DNA from: Gnetum montanum | Taxonomy: Eukaryota > Streptophyta > Gnetopsida > Gnetales > Gnetaceae | Direction of reading: 5' to 3' | NCBI GenBank assembly: GCA_015680685.1 | Contig: MNCI01001419.1 | Coordinates: forward strand, 94,997 to 158,996 | Length of the DNA stretch: 64,000 nucleotides | Shown: piece after piece, positions 35,213-44,737 of the stretch | Layout of the letters: each line of letters opens with the position of its first letter | Numbering within the stretch: the stretch's first letter is position 1 | Position numbers and translations under genes: made by a program | Notes under the pieces: generated by a model | The model's input: the letters and a program-made list of their open reading frames with translations, nothing else | The model's database searches: none | What the model was told of the DNA's origin: nothing

Positions 35213-36096
35213 TGATGAAGTGTCAAAGTGTCACATTGATGGGCCCTTATTGATGTGTCCTTGTTGATGGGTCCCCATCAACACAGCCATGTCAACATAG
35301 GCACATCAATGTAGCATTTGCTATGTTTATGAGTTCCCATTGAGACAGTATGTATTCTTTGCCTATAAATACATGTGCTTCTATCATATACTGATATTCT
35401 TTGGTCAATAGAGTAGCTGAACTCTTGTGGTTTTATTTTGTAGTCTTAGAGAACAGTTAGTGAGTGCCCATAGTGTGGATCTAAGTAAATTGTATGACAT
35501 CTTATTTAAGTGGCAATGTACCTGGACACATTCCATTAACAACAATAAGATAGAGATTGATTTTTTATTCATTTCAGCACTTTGACTTAGGTTACATCTA
35601 ATTTCCATGTAATTTATTTTTTATGCACTTAGTTAATATTTATGTTTCCATGCACGTTAATCAAGTAATGGAATGAGCATGACTAGTTTTGAGCATAAAC
35701 ATGTATTTGCTTGGTTCACCTAGTAGCATAGCTCTTGGTAATCCTAGTGGTGAATACGTGGGTTTAAGATGTGTACAACAAGCTAGGAATGGTTACTCCT
35801 CACCTGTAGGGTAGTTTAGACTTTACTTTTCATTGTTAATTAGTTTAAATAATTGATTTATTCATTATCATTAGGAGTGGCATAAGGCCAAAACAACATC
35901 AATTATCATATGCCTCACTTTGGACTAAACCATACGTGACAAAGCTACCACTAGTCTAAGTAGGAAGATAACAAACTACGATAAAGACATAATGATCTAA
36001 ATGCCAAAACTAGTCCCATCCATGGAATTCAACCGGATTGTGCATGAATGCTTGTGATTCGTATGGTTGGGTGTAAGGATACCTCAATGCTCATCA
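35213..36096 (+). repeat. 3' LTR of element C
   Basis: Pair of 28738-29630; starts TGATGAAGTGTCAAAGTG. U3 array at 35228-35330, TATAAATA at 35364-35371, ends ATGCTCATCA. The target duplication CAAAG follows. Confidence 0.85.
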
Positions 36097-37040
36097 CAAA
36101 GTATTAAAGGCATTCCTCAAGAAAGTCATCTAGAAGAAGTATATTCTACATGCCAACATGGTAAGCAATCTAGAGCTATCTTTAAGCTAGTGAATTTTCA
36201 TTGTAAAGATAAGACTTAAATTACTACATATGGATGTCTATGAGTCTTTTGATATAGTTAGTTTTGATGGTAGTAAATATTTCTTTGTTATTATTGATGA
36301 TTATATTAGGATTTCATGGCTAACATGTCTTGAGAAAAATTTTAATGTATTTAAATGTTTTAAGGTATTTAAAAGTATGATTGAAATTGAAATAGGGCTT
36401 AAAATAAAAGCTATTAGAACTAATAATGGAGGTGAGTTTACTTCAAACAAATTTTATGATCTATGTAGAGATTCAAGTATCAAGAGAGAGTTCTTGTTAG
36501 CTAGAACACCTAAAAAAAATGCTGTTGTAAAGCGAAACAAAATAAAAATAAAAATGGAACTATAATTGAAATGATTTCATCAATGATGAATAAGAAGAAT
36601 GTACCAAAGTACCTATAGAATAAGGTAGCCAAAACAACTGTGTATATCATCAACATATGTTTGGTAAGAGCCAATAATGGTAAGAATCCTTATCAAACGT
36701 GTATGATAAAATGGCCAATGTTCAATATTTTAGAAATTTTAGTAGAAAGTGCTATATTTAAAATACAGAGAATGTTCACAAGCTTAATAGCCATTGTGAA
36801 GATGGTCTATTTATTGGATATTCTAGCCATTCCAAAGCTTATCATTGAAACCTGAAAATATTAAAGATTGTTGAAACACCGCATGTTAAGATTGAGGAAT
36901 TATTTGAAGATGCTAAAACTGTGACTTAGAAAGGTATGAATGCAAATGAAGAGGAAAATGATGATGGTGTTTTGACATCTGAACAAGCAAAAGAGATGGA
37001 TAAAGAACATGGTGAAGTTTATGATCAGAGTAACCGTAAG
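36097..37040 (+). pseudogene. Ty1/copia integrase
   Basis: After the CAAAG duplication the copia ORF continues: CQHGKQSRAIFK, then LLHMDVYESFDIVSFDGSKYFFVIIDDYIRISW (first catalytic Asp, about 36225-36310), IKAIRTNNGGEF (usual RSDNGGEF, so the second Asp reads Asn; about 36405), ARTPKKNAVVKRNK (the V-E-R glutamate is now Lys, about 36500-36540), DGLFIGYSSHSKAYH after the core, then an acidic linker ending at 37040. RT and RNase H are absent. At least two catalytic residues are lost. Confidence 0.8.
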
Positions 37041-37595
37041 GTAAGCAAAAGCAGCAACTGCACTGCTTTTAGGTAATCACCCAAACTTAATCTGCATCAG
37101 GATCTTAAACTTGTCCTAATAAAATGAGGTCTTCTTTCCTTAAAATATATTGTATATTTACAATTTCTTTTTACCATCTTTAGTTCATTACCTATTTTTA
37201 TGGGTTTTCGACATGTAGCAACCCTTGTCCGGTTTTTTGTTAAGTACTTTATTACGTCTCAAAGTAGAACTGAAATTTTATTAGACCCTCTGGATTTATT
37301 AGTAGTTTTTTGATAAGCACTTTATTACAGCTTCTAAAACTGAATTGAAATTTTATTACACTCTCTGAATTTATTAGCAGTTTTTCATAAGCACTTTATT
37401 ACATCTTCTAAAGTGGAAAATGAAATTTTATTAAGGTTAAAGACCCTCTGAATTTATTAGACACTCTGAGTTTGAAAAACATCAAGAAAATTATATCTTC
37501 TTAAAAAAAAAACCATCTAAAACGCTGCTCTATAACAGCCAGATCTTAATTTTCATCTGTTATTCGTTATTTTTTTCATGATATTTGACATGTAG
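37041..37595 (+). other. Putative intron or upstream flank of JAZ gene
   Basis: AT-rich, no coding potential. It begins with GTAAGC preceded by AAG (37038-37046), a good splice-donor consensus exactly where copia similarity ends, and finishes with a T-rich tract and ATGTAG before the TIFY exon. The N-terminal exon of the gene was not found. Confidence 0.4.
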
Positions 37596-38122
37596 CATGT
37601 TTACCAGAAGCCATGAACGGAAGCACTTTACCATGTTCTATGGGGGCAAAGTCTACATCTATAACGTCAGTCCCCAGCGGGTATTAAATCATTTGCATCT
37701 TCTTATGTTATAATACTATCCCTACTGAATTCCATAATCCAAAAATTCATGGTCAATGCTTTTGACTTGAATGTGTTTGCAGGCGCATCTTGTATTGTCC
37801 GCTGTAACAGGGCCATCAAAAACCATTTGTATGGAGGTCACTCTTCTACTTCCATTTCTTATCCCGATGAACAATTCGACCACGCCAGTGACTTTTCATT
37901 GCCGGCATCGGGCTTTCATCTCTAATATCTTGTTAAAACCAATTTAGGTATAATTTGTCTTTAAGATTTGCTGATTTTGTTCATGGATTTTGTACAGTTG
38001 CTGTGCCGTTTGTGTCAAGAAATTCTTTGCAACGGTTTCTGAAACAAAGGAGACAGCGCTCACTCTGCCAAAGAAAAAAACTGAAATCCTTCCTTTCGAT
38101 GGACTTATCTTTATCCTTGTAG
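37596..38122 (+). CDS. JAZ (TIFY) repressor gene, partial: TIFY and Jas exons
   Basis: JAZ proteins repress jasmonate signalling: TIFY binds NINJA, and Jas binds MYC factors and COI1. Exon 37596-37680 ends HFTMFYGGKVYIYNVSPQR, with TMFYGG matching the TIF[F/Y]xG core, then a GT donor at 37681. After TTTGCAG, exon from 37783 gives AHLVLSAVTGPS, completing the domain. After TTTTGTACAG, exon 37998-38122 reads AVPFVSRNSLQRFLKQRRQR, the Jas motif (SLxxFxxKRxxR, with K changed to Q), then a short tail ending LSLSL and TAG. The terminal PY of Jas is missing, and LSLSL fits an LxLxL EAR-type motif. The middle exon's end is unclear: its frame meets TAG at the GTATAA donor. No N-terminal exon; copia lies just upstream. 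Could be a pseudogene. Confidence 0.75.
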
Positions 38123-38202
38123 CTACGGTAAAACTAAAATACCCTTTAAGAATGAAGAAAAGAAGTTTAAAATTTAAGTTTTTACAACGCGTTGTACATG
38201 GA

Positions 38203-38208
38203 ATAAAA
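38203..38208 (+). terminator. Possible poly-A signal of JAZ gene
   Basis: AATAAA about 80 bp after the stop codon. Confidence 0.35.
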
Positions 38209-38603
38209 GGTTGTACAGGACCGTAGAAACTACAAATTACGAAGTCGAGCACCTTTAACATAGCGTATGTAATTTGAAGTGTAAAATATGCATCGTTATG
38301 TAACCGGACTGTAATTGGGATCATTCAATCAAAACTCAAAGTTTGCGTCTGCAATTTGACTACTAAATCTGTTTTGCTGATATCTTATGTTATTTTATTG
38401 TATTATATTATATTCTATTAGGTAGGTACCCATTGTTTTGCGGTTAAAAATGCTGACCTCTACATCTTGATTGTTTAATTTTTCTGATGTCATTTCATGA
38501 TTTTTTAAATTCTTTTGCTTTTCACAATAATTTCTTTGTTCATCAGATATCTCATAGCAAATGTGCATCATGTTTTTTTTTTTTTTTTTAAGGAAATGGT
38601 CGA

Positions 38604-38759
38604 NNNNNNNNNNNNNNNNNNNNNNNNNNNNNNNNNNNNNNNNNNNNNNNNNNNNNNNNNNNNNNNNNNNNNNNNNNNNNNNNNNNNNNNNNNNNNNNNN
38701 NNNNNNNNNNNNNNNNNNNNNNNNNNNNNNNNNNNNNNNNNNNNNNNNNNNNNNNNNNN
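38604..38759. other. Assembly gap (156 N)
   Basis: Run of unknown bases in the 3' UTR of the LINE, next to the poly-A tail and a GAAAGAGACAGAGACAG repeat. Confidence 0.99.
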
Positions 38760-38847
38760 GAAAGAGACAGAGACAGAAAGAAAAACAGCGACAGAAAAAA
38801 CACAGCTAAGGCCAGTCCCGCAGCAACACAGAAACCCGACAACCCAG

Positions 38848-40172
38848 CTACCCGCGGGGTTGCTGCTCACCGGCATCTCCCTGCTCAGCCGGCCGCGCAG
38901 CGAGGCGGCGCCGATTCTCCGCAATCAGCTGGGCGATTCCCGTCCTGCAGTTCTGCAGGATGCCCGCAAACCAGAGCTGTGATGGTTGAGGACGAGGGGT
39001 TGATGTCTGAATCTTCGTGTTGTTAGGCAAGACATCTGGCGGGTCCTTCACTCGAGGCGGCCGGGGACGATGCTGATCCTGATCAACGTCCGGGCATTGG
39101 ACGTGCGGCTGCGTGTTTGCCCCCAAGGTAGTTGGGTTGCCCCGTGCCTGCCTCATCGTGCCCTTAGCCAACCCCTCCGGGACATGGTTCTGTCTTCCAC
39201 TGGCCCCGGCGACCGTCGGGGGGGGTGTGCCCCGCGCAGAGTCCGGATCCCTTCTGGGCCAGGCCATAGAGGTGCTCCCATCCTTCGCGATCGTAATCTC
39301 CTGCCAAAGCTTCCTGAACCTGGCACATAATATAGCCGGCGGGGGGCAGGCCATGTCTTTGAAGACGTAATCATTTCGGGCCTTCCACAGAATCCAAAGA
39401 GCGGTGAGGGTTGGCGAGTTCCCGGAAATCTTGATGGGGCACAAACCACACATGTGCCAAAATTGCCGGGTGATGAGACACTCCTGCATGAAATGCTGTA
39501 GCGTCTCATCAGCATGATTGCACAGGGGGCAATGTGGACTAATCCCCAGGCCCCTGCACTGCAAGAACGTCCGGACAGGAAGGGCCTTGTGGAGGATCAG
39601 CCACCCGAACACCTTGATCTTCTCCGGGATTGCGCCCCGCCAGAGTAGCCTCCAGCGCGAGTCCGATGGGAACCGTGCCCTGAGGTGCTGCCGGGGATGA
39701 AGGGGATCATCGGCACCCCCCAACGCGGCCACCTGAGCACAAAGCTGCTTCCAAACGTGCGAGTCCAAACCAGTAGCCCTCCATGGCCGATACTTCCGCC
39801 ACAGAAGCTGTGCCCACGTGGAGGGGTCCTCCTGCGTGGTGAAGAGCCTCCAAATCAAGCGCTGCCGCCCTAACACCACCTCCTCCTGGAAGGGGAGAAT
39901 GCCGACCCCCCCGCCTCGCGAGGCCGCGCAGTGGTGGCCCAATCCACCAAGTGCATCTTCTTTGCCCCCTTCCCGCTCGACCACACGAAGTTATGCAGGA
40001 TCATGTCAATCTTCGTGACGACGCCGACTGACAGGGAGGCGATCGAAGCCCCGAATCTGGCCATTTCCCCCAGCACTGCGGTTGCCAGCACGATCTTTCC
40101 CTTACGGGAGAGGAATTGATTCGTCCAATGGACCGTACGCTGCTGGATCCGCATCAGTAAAGCCTGCCACAT
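38848..40172 (-). pseudogene. LINE ORF2 C-terminal part with zf-RVT domain
   Basis: After the RT the protein reads HWTNQFLSRKGKIVLATAVLGEMARF, ILHNFVWSSGKGAKKMHLVDW (40110-39940), then, after a frameshift near 39900, LIWRLFTTQEDPSTWAQLLWRKY, IPEKIKVFGWLILHKALPVRTFLQCRGLG, CPLCNHADETLQHFMQEC (CxxC...H...C zinc motif, about 39530-39475), LWILWKARNDYVFKDM. This is the usual plant L1-like C-terminal domain. A long low-complexity tail to 38848 has no known motif. Confidence 0.85.
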
Positions 40173-40290
40173 TTACCTTCTATGCCAGTTGTGGATGGGG
40201 ATGCCCAAAACTTGTCCCCCGCCTCCCCTGGCATAATCCCCAGGATTTGAATAATCCTGCTGCGCACCGTCGGGTGGGTGTGTGTGAAGT
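40068..40290. repeat. 223 bp direct repeat, left copy
   Basis: LINE RT-end sequence, repeated at 41590-41812 with one base difference seen (40172 A against 41694 G). The pair brackets foreign DNA at 40291-41589. Confidence 0.9.
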
Positions 40291-40437
40291 CAAATTGTCT
40301 AAGGACAAGTTTACGCTCTATCACGCACGGCAGCGTGATGAGCGTAATAAGCTCCGAAGACAAGTCAAATTGTCTAAGGACAAGTTTACGCTCTATCACG
40401 CACAGCAGCGTGATGAGCGTAATAAGCTCCACGACAG
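40291..40437 (+). repeat. 75 bp tandem repeat
   Basis: CAAATTGTCTAAGGACAAG starts at 40291 and at 40366; two units with about two differences, each containing one CACGCA..GCGTGATGAGCGTAA hairpin. Confidence 0.85.
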
Positions 40438-40690
40438 TTAAACAAAATCCATGGAAACACGACAGGTTGGCACTTGTTCTTGCAACGCTCAGCTGATCTT
40501 TACGCGTGTTACGCAATGATGCGTGCTCGTGCGTAGGTCAGAATGCAACAACGCGCGCGTTACGCTTCGTCACGCACAGCTGCGTGATGAGCGTAAGTTA
40601 CACTGACCATACTCCACCACTTGTAGCTGCGTGGAGTATGCTACATTTACGCTACGTTACGCACAGTTGCGTGATGAGCGTACAACAATC
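40310..40690. repeat. Cluster of imperfect palindromes TTACGCT..CACGCA-TGCGTG..AGCGTAA
   Basis: At least four hairpin-forming copies (about 40311, 40386, 40560 and 40648), plus partial ones near 40505 and 40790. Arms pair TTACGC with GCGTAA and TCACGCA with TGCGTGA. They lie 220-600 bp upstream of the TATA-like box. Confidence 0.75.
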
Positions 40691-40908
40691 TTGAGCGTGT
40701 TGTTGCTACGACAAAGTGCGCTCATACACGCAACTCAACGCGAATGAGTGCAAACGCAGCCGAGACATGTCCATCATGAGCCTGCTCTTTACACGCACAG
40801 CACGCGAACAAGCGTGTTGTGCGTAGTCGCAGTTCGACTTAAAAGAATCGCATCGGCGAAACCCGCGATATTCGGGCCCACATCATCAGGGTTGCACGTG
40901 TCGTGGTC

Positions 40909-40917
40909 TATAAAGGG
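40909..40917 (+). promoter_or_regulatory. TATA-box-like element in the foreign segment
   Basis: TCTATAAAG, preceded by the CACGTG palindrome. Fits a pol II core promoter reading plus, opposite to the LINE. Confidence 0.5.
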
Positions 40918-41589
40918 GATTTTGACTTTTGACAAATATACGGGGAGCACTTTTGACAGAGATCAAGAGGACAAGAGCATTTTCTGAGCAAGGGAAACTT
41001 ATCACCCTGAAACAGAGAAACAAGAGCAACCTCTTGGCCGCAGACATCACTCTTCAGCAGCAACAGAACACAGCACGCAGGAGCTCCTAGCAGCAGATCT
41101 ATCTGAAGCCGAGAAGCGGAACAGAAATTGCTTGACCATTTCTGCATCTAGGCCTTGGTCCAAAAGGTAGATCCGTTGTTCTATCCAGACAGTTTTCTTG
41201 CTGTTTTGTGCTCATCTTTGTACTCAGTTTGTTGGGAATTTCCTCCCATTATAACATTGTATACATCCAATCATATATTCCATTTGGCATTGGAACATAG
41301 ATCTTTGATCTTCGTAAATTGCACGATTTTCTGCTCCCGATTTGCATCTTCTCGGTATTTCGGCGTCATCTTCGCGGTAGTCCACATACATCGTTATCCC
41401 ACCTTTTTGCGGTCGATCCACAATTATCATCGCTTTTACTGACCCGTAAGTCCCTGTCTGATCGACAAGACCGTTCAGGGCACCGCGGATTCGTTTTTCC
41501 AGCTTAGCCCTCGCGCGGATCCGTGGTTAAGGCTGTGTACACGGAACTTCGGTCGGTATTTCCAGCTGCCGACGTTTTCCGTCGTTACA

Positions 41590-41812
41590 CCCCAGCACTG
41601 CGGTTGCCAGCACGATCTTTCCCTTACGGGAGAGGAATTGATTCGTCCAATGGACCGTACGCTGCTGGATCCGCATCAGTAAAGCCTGCCACGTTTACCT
41701 TCTATGCCAGTTGTGGATGGGGATGCCCAAAACTTGTCCCCCGCCTCCCCTGGCATAATCCCCAGGATTTGAATAATCCTGCTGCGCACCGTCGGGTGGG
41801 TGTGTGTGAAGT
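41590..41812. repeat. 223 bp direct repeat, right copy
   Basis: Second copy of 40068-40290, continuous with the upstream RT of the LINE. Confidence 0.9.
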
Positions 41813-42392
41813 ACAGCGACGACTTCCCCGCATTTATCTGCAGCCCCACCTCCTGCTGGAACCGGTCAAGTGCCCTCATCAACGCCTTGACCTGCAGCAC
41901 AGCAGCCCTGACAAAGATCATGGTGTCGTTCGCGTAGTGAGCGGTGAGGCAACGCACACCATGCACGTCAAGACCCTGGACACCTGCATCCATACAATAA
42001 TTTTGCAGGAGATCCATCAACATAAGAAAGAGGAGGGGGGAGAGGGGGTCGCCCTGTCGCAATCCGCGGCCAGTCCCCTGGAAACCCCTCAAGATCCCAT
42101 CAATATCCAGGGAGTAACGTCCACTCCTTTGCATCTGTAGGCAAAGCTCCACAAAGTCACTATCCAACCCTTTAGCAAGCAGCACCGTCTGCAGGGCTGC
42201 CCAGCTAACGGAGTCATAGGCCTTCGCGATGTCGAGCTTGATGCAGAGGCCTGGATATTTTGCGAGACGAAGAGAGTGCTGGATTTCCTGCAGTAACAAC
42301 ACCTGATCTTGAAGGTGGCGGTCCTTAATAAACGTAGCCTGATTCTTCCCCACCAACCGTGGCATGAGGGGGTGCAATCTGGTAACGAGCAT
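41676..42392 (-). pseudogene. LINE reverse transcriptase core
   Basis: Reads LVGKNQATFIKDRHLQDQVL, LDIAKAYDSVSW, GRGLRQGDPLSPLLFLMLMDLL (the RT fingers and palm blocks), and AHYANDTMIF, where an active LINE has [FY]ADD: the first Asp of the catalytic pair is Asn (GAC to AAC). Then ALDRFQQEVGLQINAGKSSLYF. 238 codons are open. The frame is broken upstream (43033-42400) and downstream by the insert. Without the Asp it cannot polymerise. Confidence 0.9.
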
Positions 42393-42399
42393 ACGGGAG

Positions 42400-43397
42400 A
42401 ATAGCCGAAGGAGTGAGTTGCAAACCCCAATGGGCCGAAAATGCCCCGGTTAAGTGGGCGTCTCGATTTTTGGCATAAGGACCACGCGGGAGCAGTTTAT
42501 TTCTTTGCGGACCTGCCTCCAGACTAGCATGTGGTTAAAAGCATCAAGAAGGTTCGCGCCCAGCACCTCTTCATACTCGCGAAAGAATTCAATGGGCCAA
42601 CCATCAGGCCCAGGCACCTTGTTCGCCTACATCTCTTTCAACGTGGCGAGAAGCTCCTGACGGGAAAAGGGGGCTAACAGTCATGCGTTTTCTGTTTGGG
42701 TCACCACCTGCAGAATGGGCACAGAAATCGAGTTAGTGGCCTACCACGCGCCCAAACCTGCTGCCAGTAGCACTGCAGCCCATCCACTCAGGACTGAGAG
42801 GGCGTCTGCTCATCCAAGAACCGTTGCAGAGGGCGTTGGTGTTTTCTGCGATGCTCCACCGCCTGTGCAAAAAAGAACTTCGTATGTCTATCCCCCGATT
42901 GCAGCCACTGGATCCGAGTCCTCTGTCGCCAATATTCTTCCTCATCCTGATGCAGCTCCTGCAATCGCATCAGGAGGACGAGCTCATTGTGACTCGTATC
43001 GGCGTTCTGTTCTTGTTTGGCCTGTATCTCCCCTAATCGCGTTTGAATCCGCCCACGCTGTTCGCAAAAACTATATTTTCCATCCTTCGGGAGGCTTTTG
43101 ATTTTTTTTCAGTAGCTGTAAACCCTGCTTTAAAAATTCGCGTGGGTCCTCCTACCGCGTCATCCGCTGCTCCTGCCACATCGTGCGTTGTGCCTGGCCC
43201 CTCGAGTGCTGCGCCTGCCGCCTCGTGTGCTGCGCCTGCCCCCACGAGTGCTGCGCCTATCCCCTCGAGCGCTGTACCTGCCGCCTCGTGTGCTGCGCCA
43301 GCTACGTCGTGGGCTGCGCCTGCCTCGCGTGTGTCGCTCCAGCCGTGCCCTTGTAGCTGGCCCAAATTTCCCAAACCATCCCATCCAGCCACGTTTT
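42400..43397 (-). pseudogene. LINE ORF2 linker between endonuclease and RT
   Basis: Frameshifted. Recognisable are PREFLKQGLQLLKKNQK (43150-43100), IQTRLGEIQAKQEQ, DEEEYWRQRTRIQWLQSGDRHTKFFFAQAVEHRRKHQ (about 42960-42850), and, toward 42600-42420, segments in the position where LINEs read PGPDGF..EFF. A 21 bp minisatellite (43183-43330) interrupts the linker. Confidence 0.75.
43183..43330. repeat. 21 bp minisatellite in LINE ORF2
   Basis: About seven units of the form TGCGCCTGCCGCCTCGTGTGC. On the LINE strand they read as Gly/Ala/His/Glu heptapeptides (GAAHEAA). The same unit is repeated in ORF1 at 45364-45510. Confidence 0.85.
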
Positions 43398-44120
43398 TCA
43401 AAGCCACGAGTGCTCAAAACGGAACGGTCGAGGGCACTGCGCCGCGTGTCTGTCCACTTGGCAGAAAATAGCCTGGTGATCCGAAGCCATTCTGACTCCA
43501 CCATACGCGTGCACGTCCCATTCAGTGAGCAGCGATAGGCTAACCCAGGCCCGATCAATCCGGGACTGAACCCATGCAGCACCATGACGCCGGTTGCACC
43601 AGGTATACCGGCAGCCCGCGAGCTCCAGGTCAGTGAGGGCCTTCCTCTGCAGCAACGCGTGAAAATCGGCTACCCCCGAGGGCTCCGTCATGGACTCTCC
43701 AGTCTTCTCCCAGCTGTACAATCGTTGATTAAAATCTCCAATTAGCAACCATCCTGCGTCCTCTGGCACCAGGCCAGCCATGCGTTCCAGTTCCTGCAAC
43801 CATGCCTTCCACCCTTGGGCACCATACACATTGGTGATCCAGACGTCCAGCCTGGGTAGGTGAACCATGACGCACCAATCAGACGTATCCCGAACGAATG
43901 AGACCTCCTTAGTGAGGACTGCAAGGCCTCCTGCACGTCCCCGGCTCGGTACCAGATGACAGTGCCACCCCGGCCATTTCAGCATCTGGGCCTCCGACTG
44001 CTGGATTTTGGTTTCCTGTAAGCATACTACATCACACCTCTCGTCTATCACCATGCATCGCAGGGTATGGTGTTTGTACGGGGTACCCTAGCCCTGGCAA
44101 TTCCATGAGAGCACCTTCAT
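43398..44120 (-). pseudogene. LINE endonuclease (APE-type), start of ORF2
   Basis: Starts MKVLSWNCQG at 44120, then an in-frame TAG. Then CDVVCLQETKIQ carries the metal-binding Glu, GGLAVLTKE, VWITNVYGAQ, GWLLIGDFNQRLYSWEK (catalytic Asp/Asn), CRYTWCNRR, SRIDRAWVS, and ASDHQAIFCQV with the SDH triad (about 43460). The active-site residues are intact over about 218 open codons. It nicks target DNA to prime reverse transcription. Confidence 0.9.
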
Positions 44121-44737
44121 GGTGACAGGTGTTGTTGATATACCTCCTGGAGTGTGGGCTATACGCCAAAATCAACAAAGAGTTGCGCGGCCTTGTGTCG
44201 CCAGGTGCTATGCACTGGTCTGCCCACCGTGCCCTCTGGCAGAAGCCTCGCAAACCCCCCTTCACTCTGTAGCCCGTTTTCCACCAGAGGGGAGTGAGAC
44301 CGGGCTGTCCCGCGTCTCGTATTTATCCAGTCCATTACTGGAGGAGGCGACAGAGCCCCCTTGCCCGGACCACCTCCCGCGAAGAGCAGCAGCTGCTGTT
44401 CTAAACTGGGCGGTTTTCCCCCTCCAACCAAAGCCTGCAGGTAAGGTGCGGGAGTGGCCTCCCTTGACGCCCCTGCTAGACCCTTCTCGTGCCCCGTCAC
44501 GGCAGCCTGCACCGCCGGCTGCTCTAGGCCGATGTGCATCCCACCGTGCGCTACCGTACGTGCCCGAGTCCTCCCTGCATATGGAGGGCCATTCCTGTGC
44601 TCGCCTCCCTGACCACGTCCTCTCGGACCAACAATGTGCCAACCCCCCTCTAGGCTCTGAGTCTGATTCGCCCTGGCCAGGCCACCCCCTAGGATAGCCC
44701 GAGGCTGCCGCTGATTTTTGAAATGGATACGGATCCG
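44121..44737 (-). other. LINE ORF1-ORF2 interval
   Basis: Decayed, GC-rich. The C-terminal part of ORF1, where a CCHC knuckle would be expected, should lie here, but I could not see a clean C-x2-C-x4-H-x4-C. Frames on both strands are open by base composition only. Confidence 0.5.

Larger units (their letters stand above)
28738..36096 (+). mobile_element. Element C: gag-only Athila-like derivative
   Basis: A 7.36 kb element with LTRs 28738-29630 and 35213-36096, PBS, gag, a long spacer and no polymerase. Target duplication CAAAG (28733-28737 and 36097-36101) is perfect, and the copia ORF resumes on the far side. gag and spacer blocks match element A, so it is a deletion derivative that could only move with enzymes from a relative. 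Confidence 0.85.
40291..41589 (+). other. Foreign promoter/LTR-like segment inside the LINE
   Basis: 1299 bp unrelated to the LINE. Its left half is rich in hairpins of the form CACGCA-CAGC-TGCGTGATGAGCG (below). CTATAAAG near 40911 looks like a TATA box, with a GCACGTG element (a G-box core) about 15 bp upstream. Downstream come a leader-like stretch, ATTATAACATTGTATACATCC, and TTTGGCATTGGAACATAGAT near 41282, which loosely recalls a tRNA-Met PBS region. No ORF of note. Best read as an LTR plus 5' leader, or the promoter of an integrated element; the family is not identified. Confidence 0.5.

Noticed and set aside
38515-38982. Open frames spanning the run of Ns
   Set aside because: Created by translating unknown bases.
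40291-40690. CRISPR-like regularly repeated palindromes
   Set aside because: Units are unevenly spaced, spacers are not unique fixed-length sequences, there are no cas genes, and the context is a plant LINE. A promoter/LTR array explains it better.
40291-41589. Endogenous pararetrovirus integrated in the LINE
   Set aside because: The promoter-like layout would fit, but no movement protein, coat protein or RT sequence is present, so I leave the family open.
43033-43585. Overlapping open frames on both strands rich in Ala, Arg, Ser or Pro
   Set aside because: They are side effects of the GC-rich 21 bp minisatellite inside LINE ORF2, not separate genes.
44119-44697. 192-codon open frame on the plus strand of the LINE
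   Set aside because: Antisense to the ORF1-ORF2 interval, no motif, open because of high GC content.
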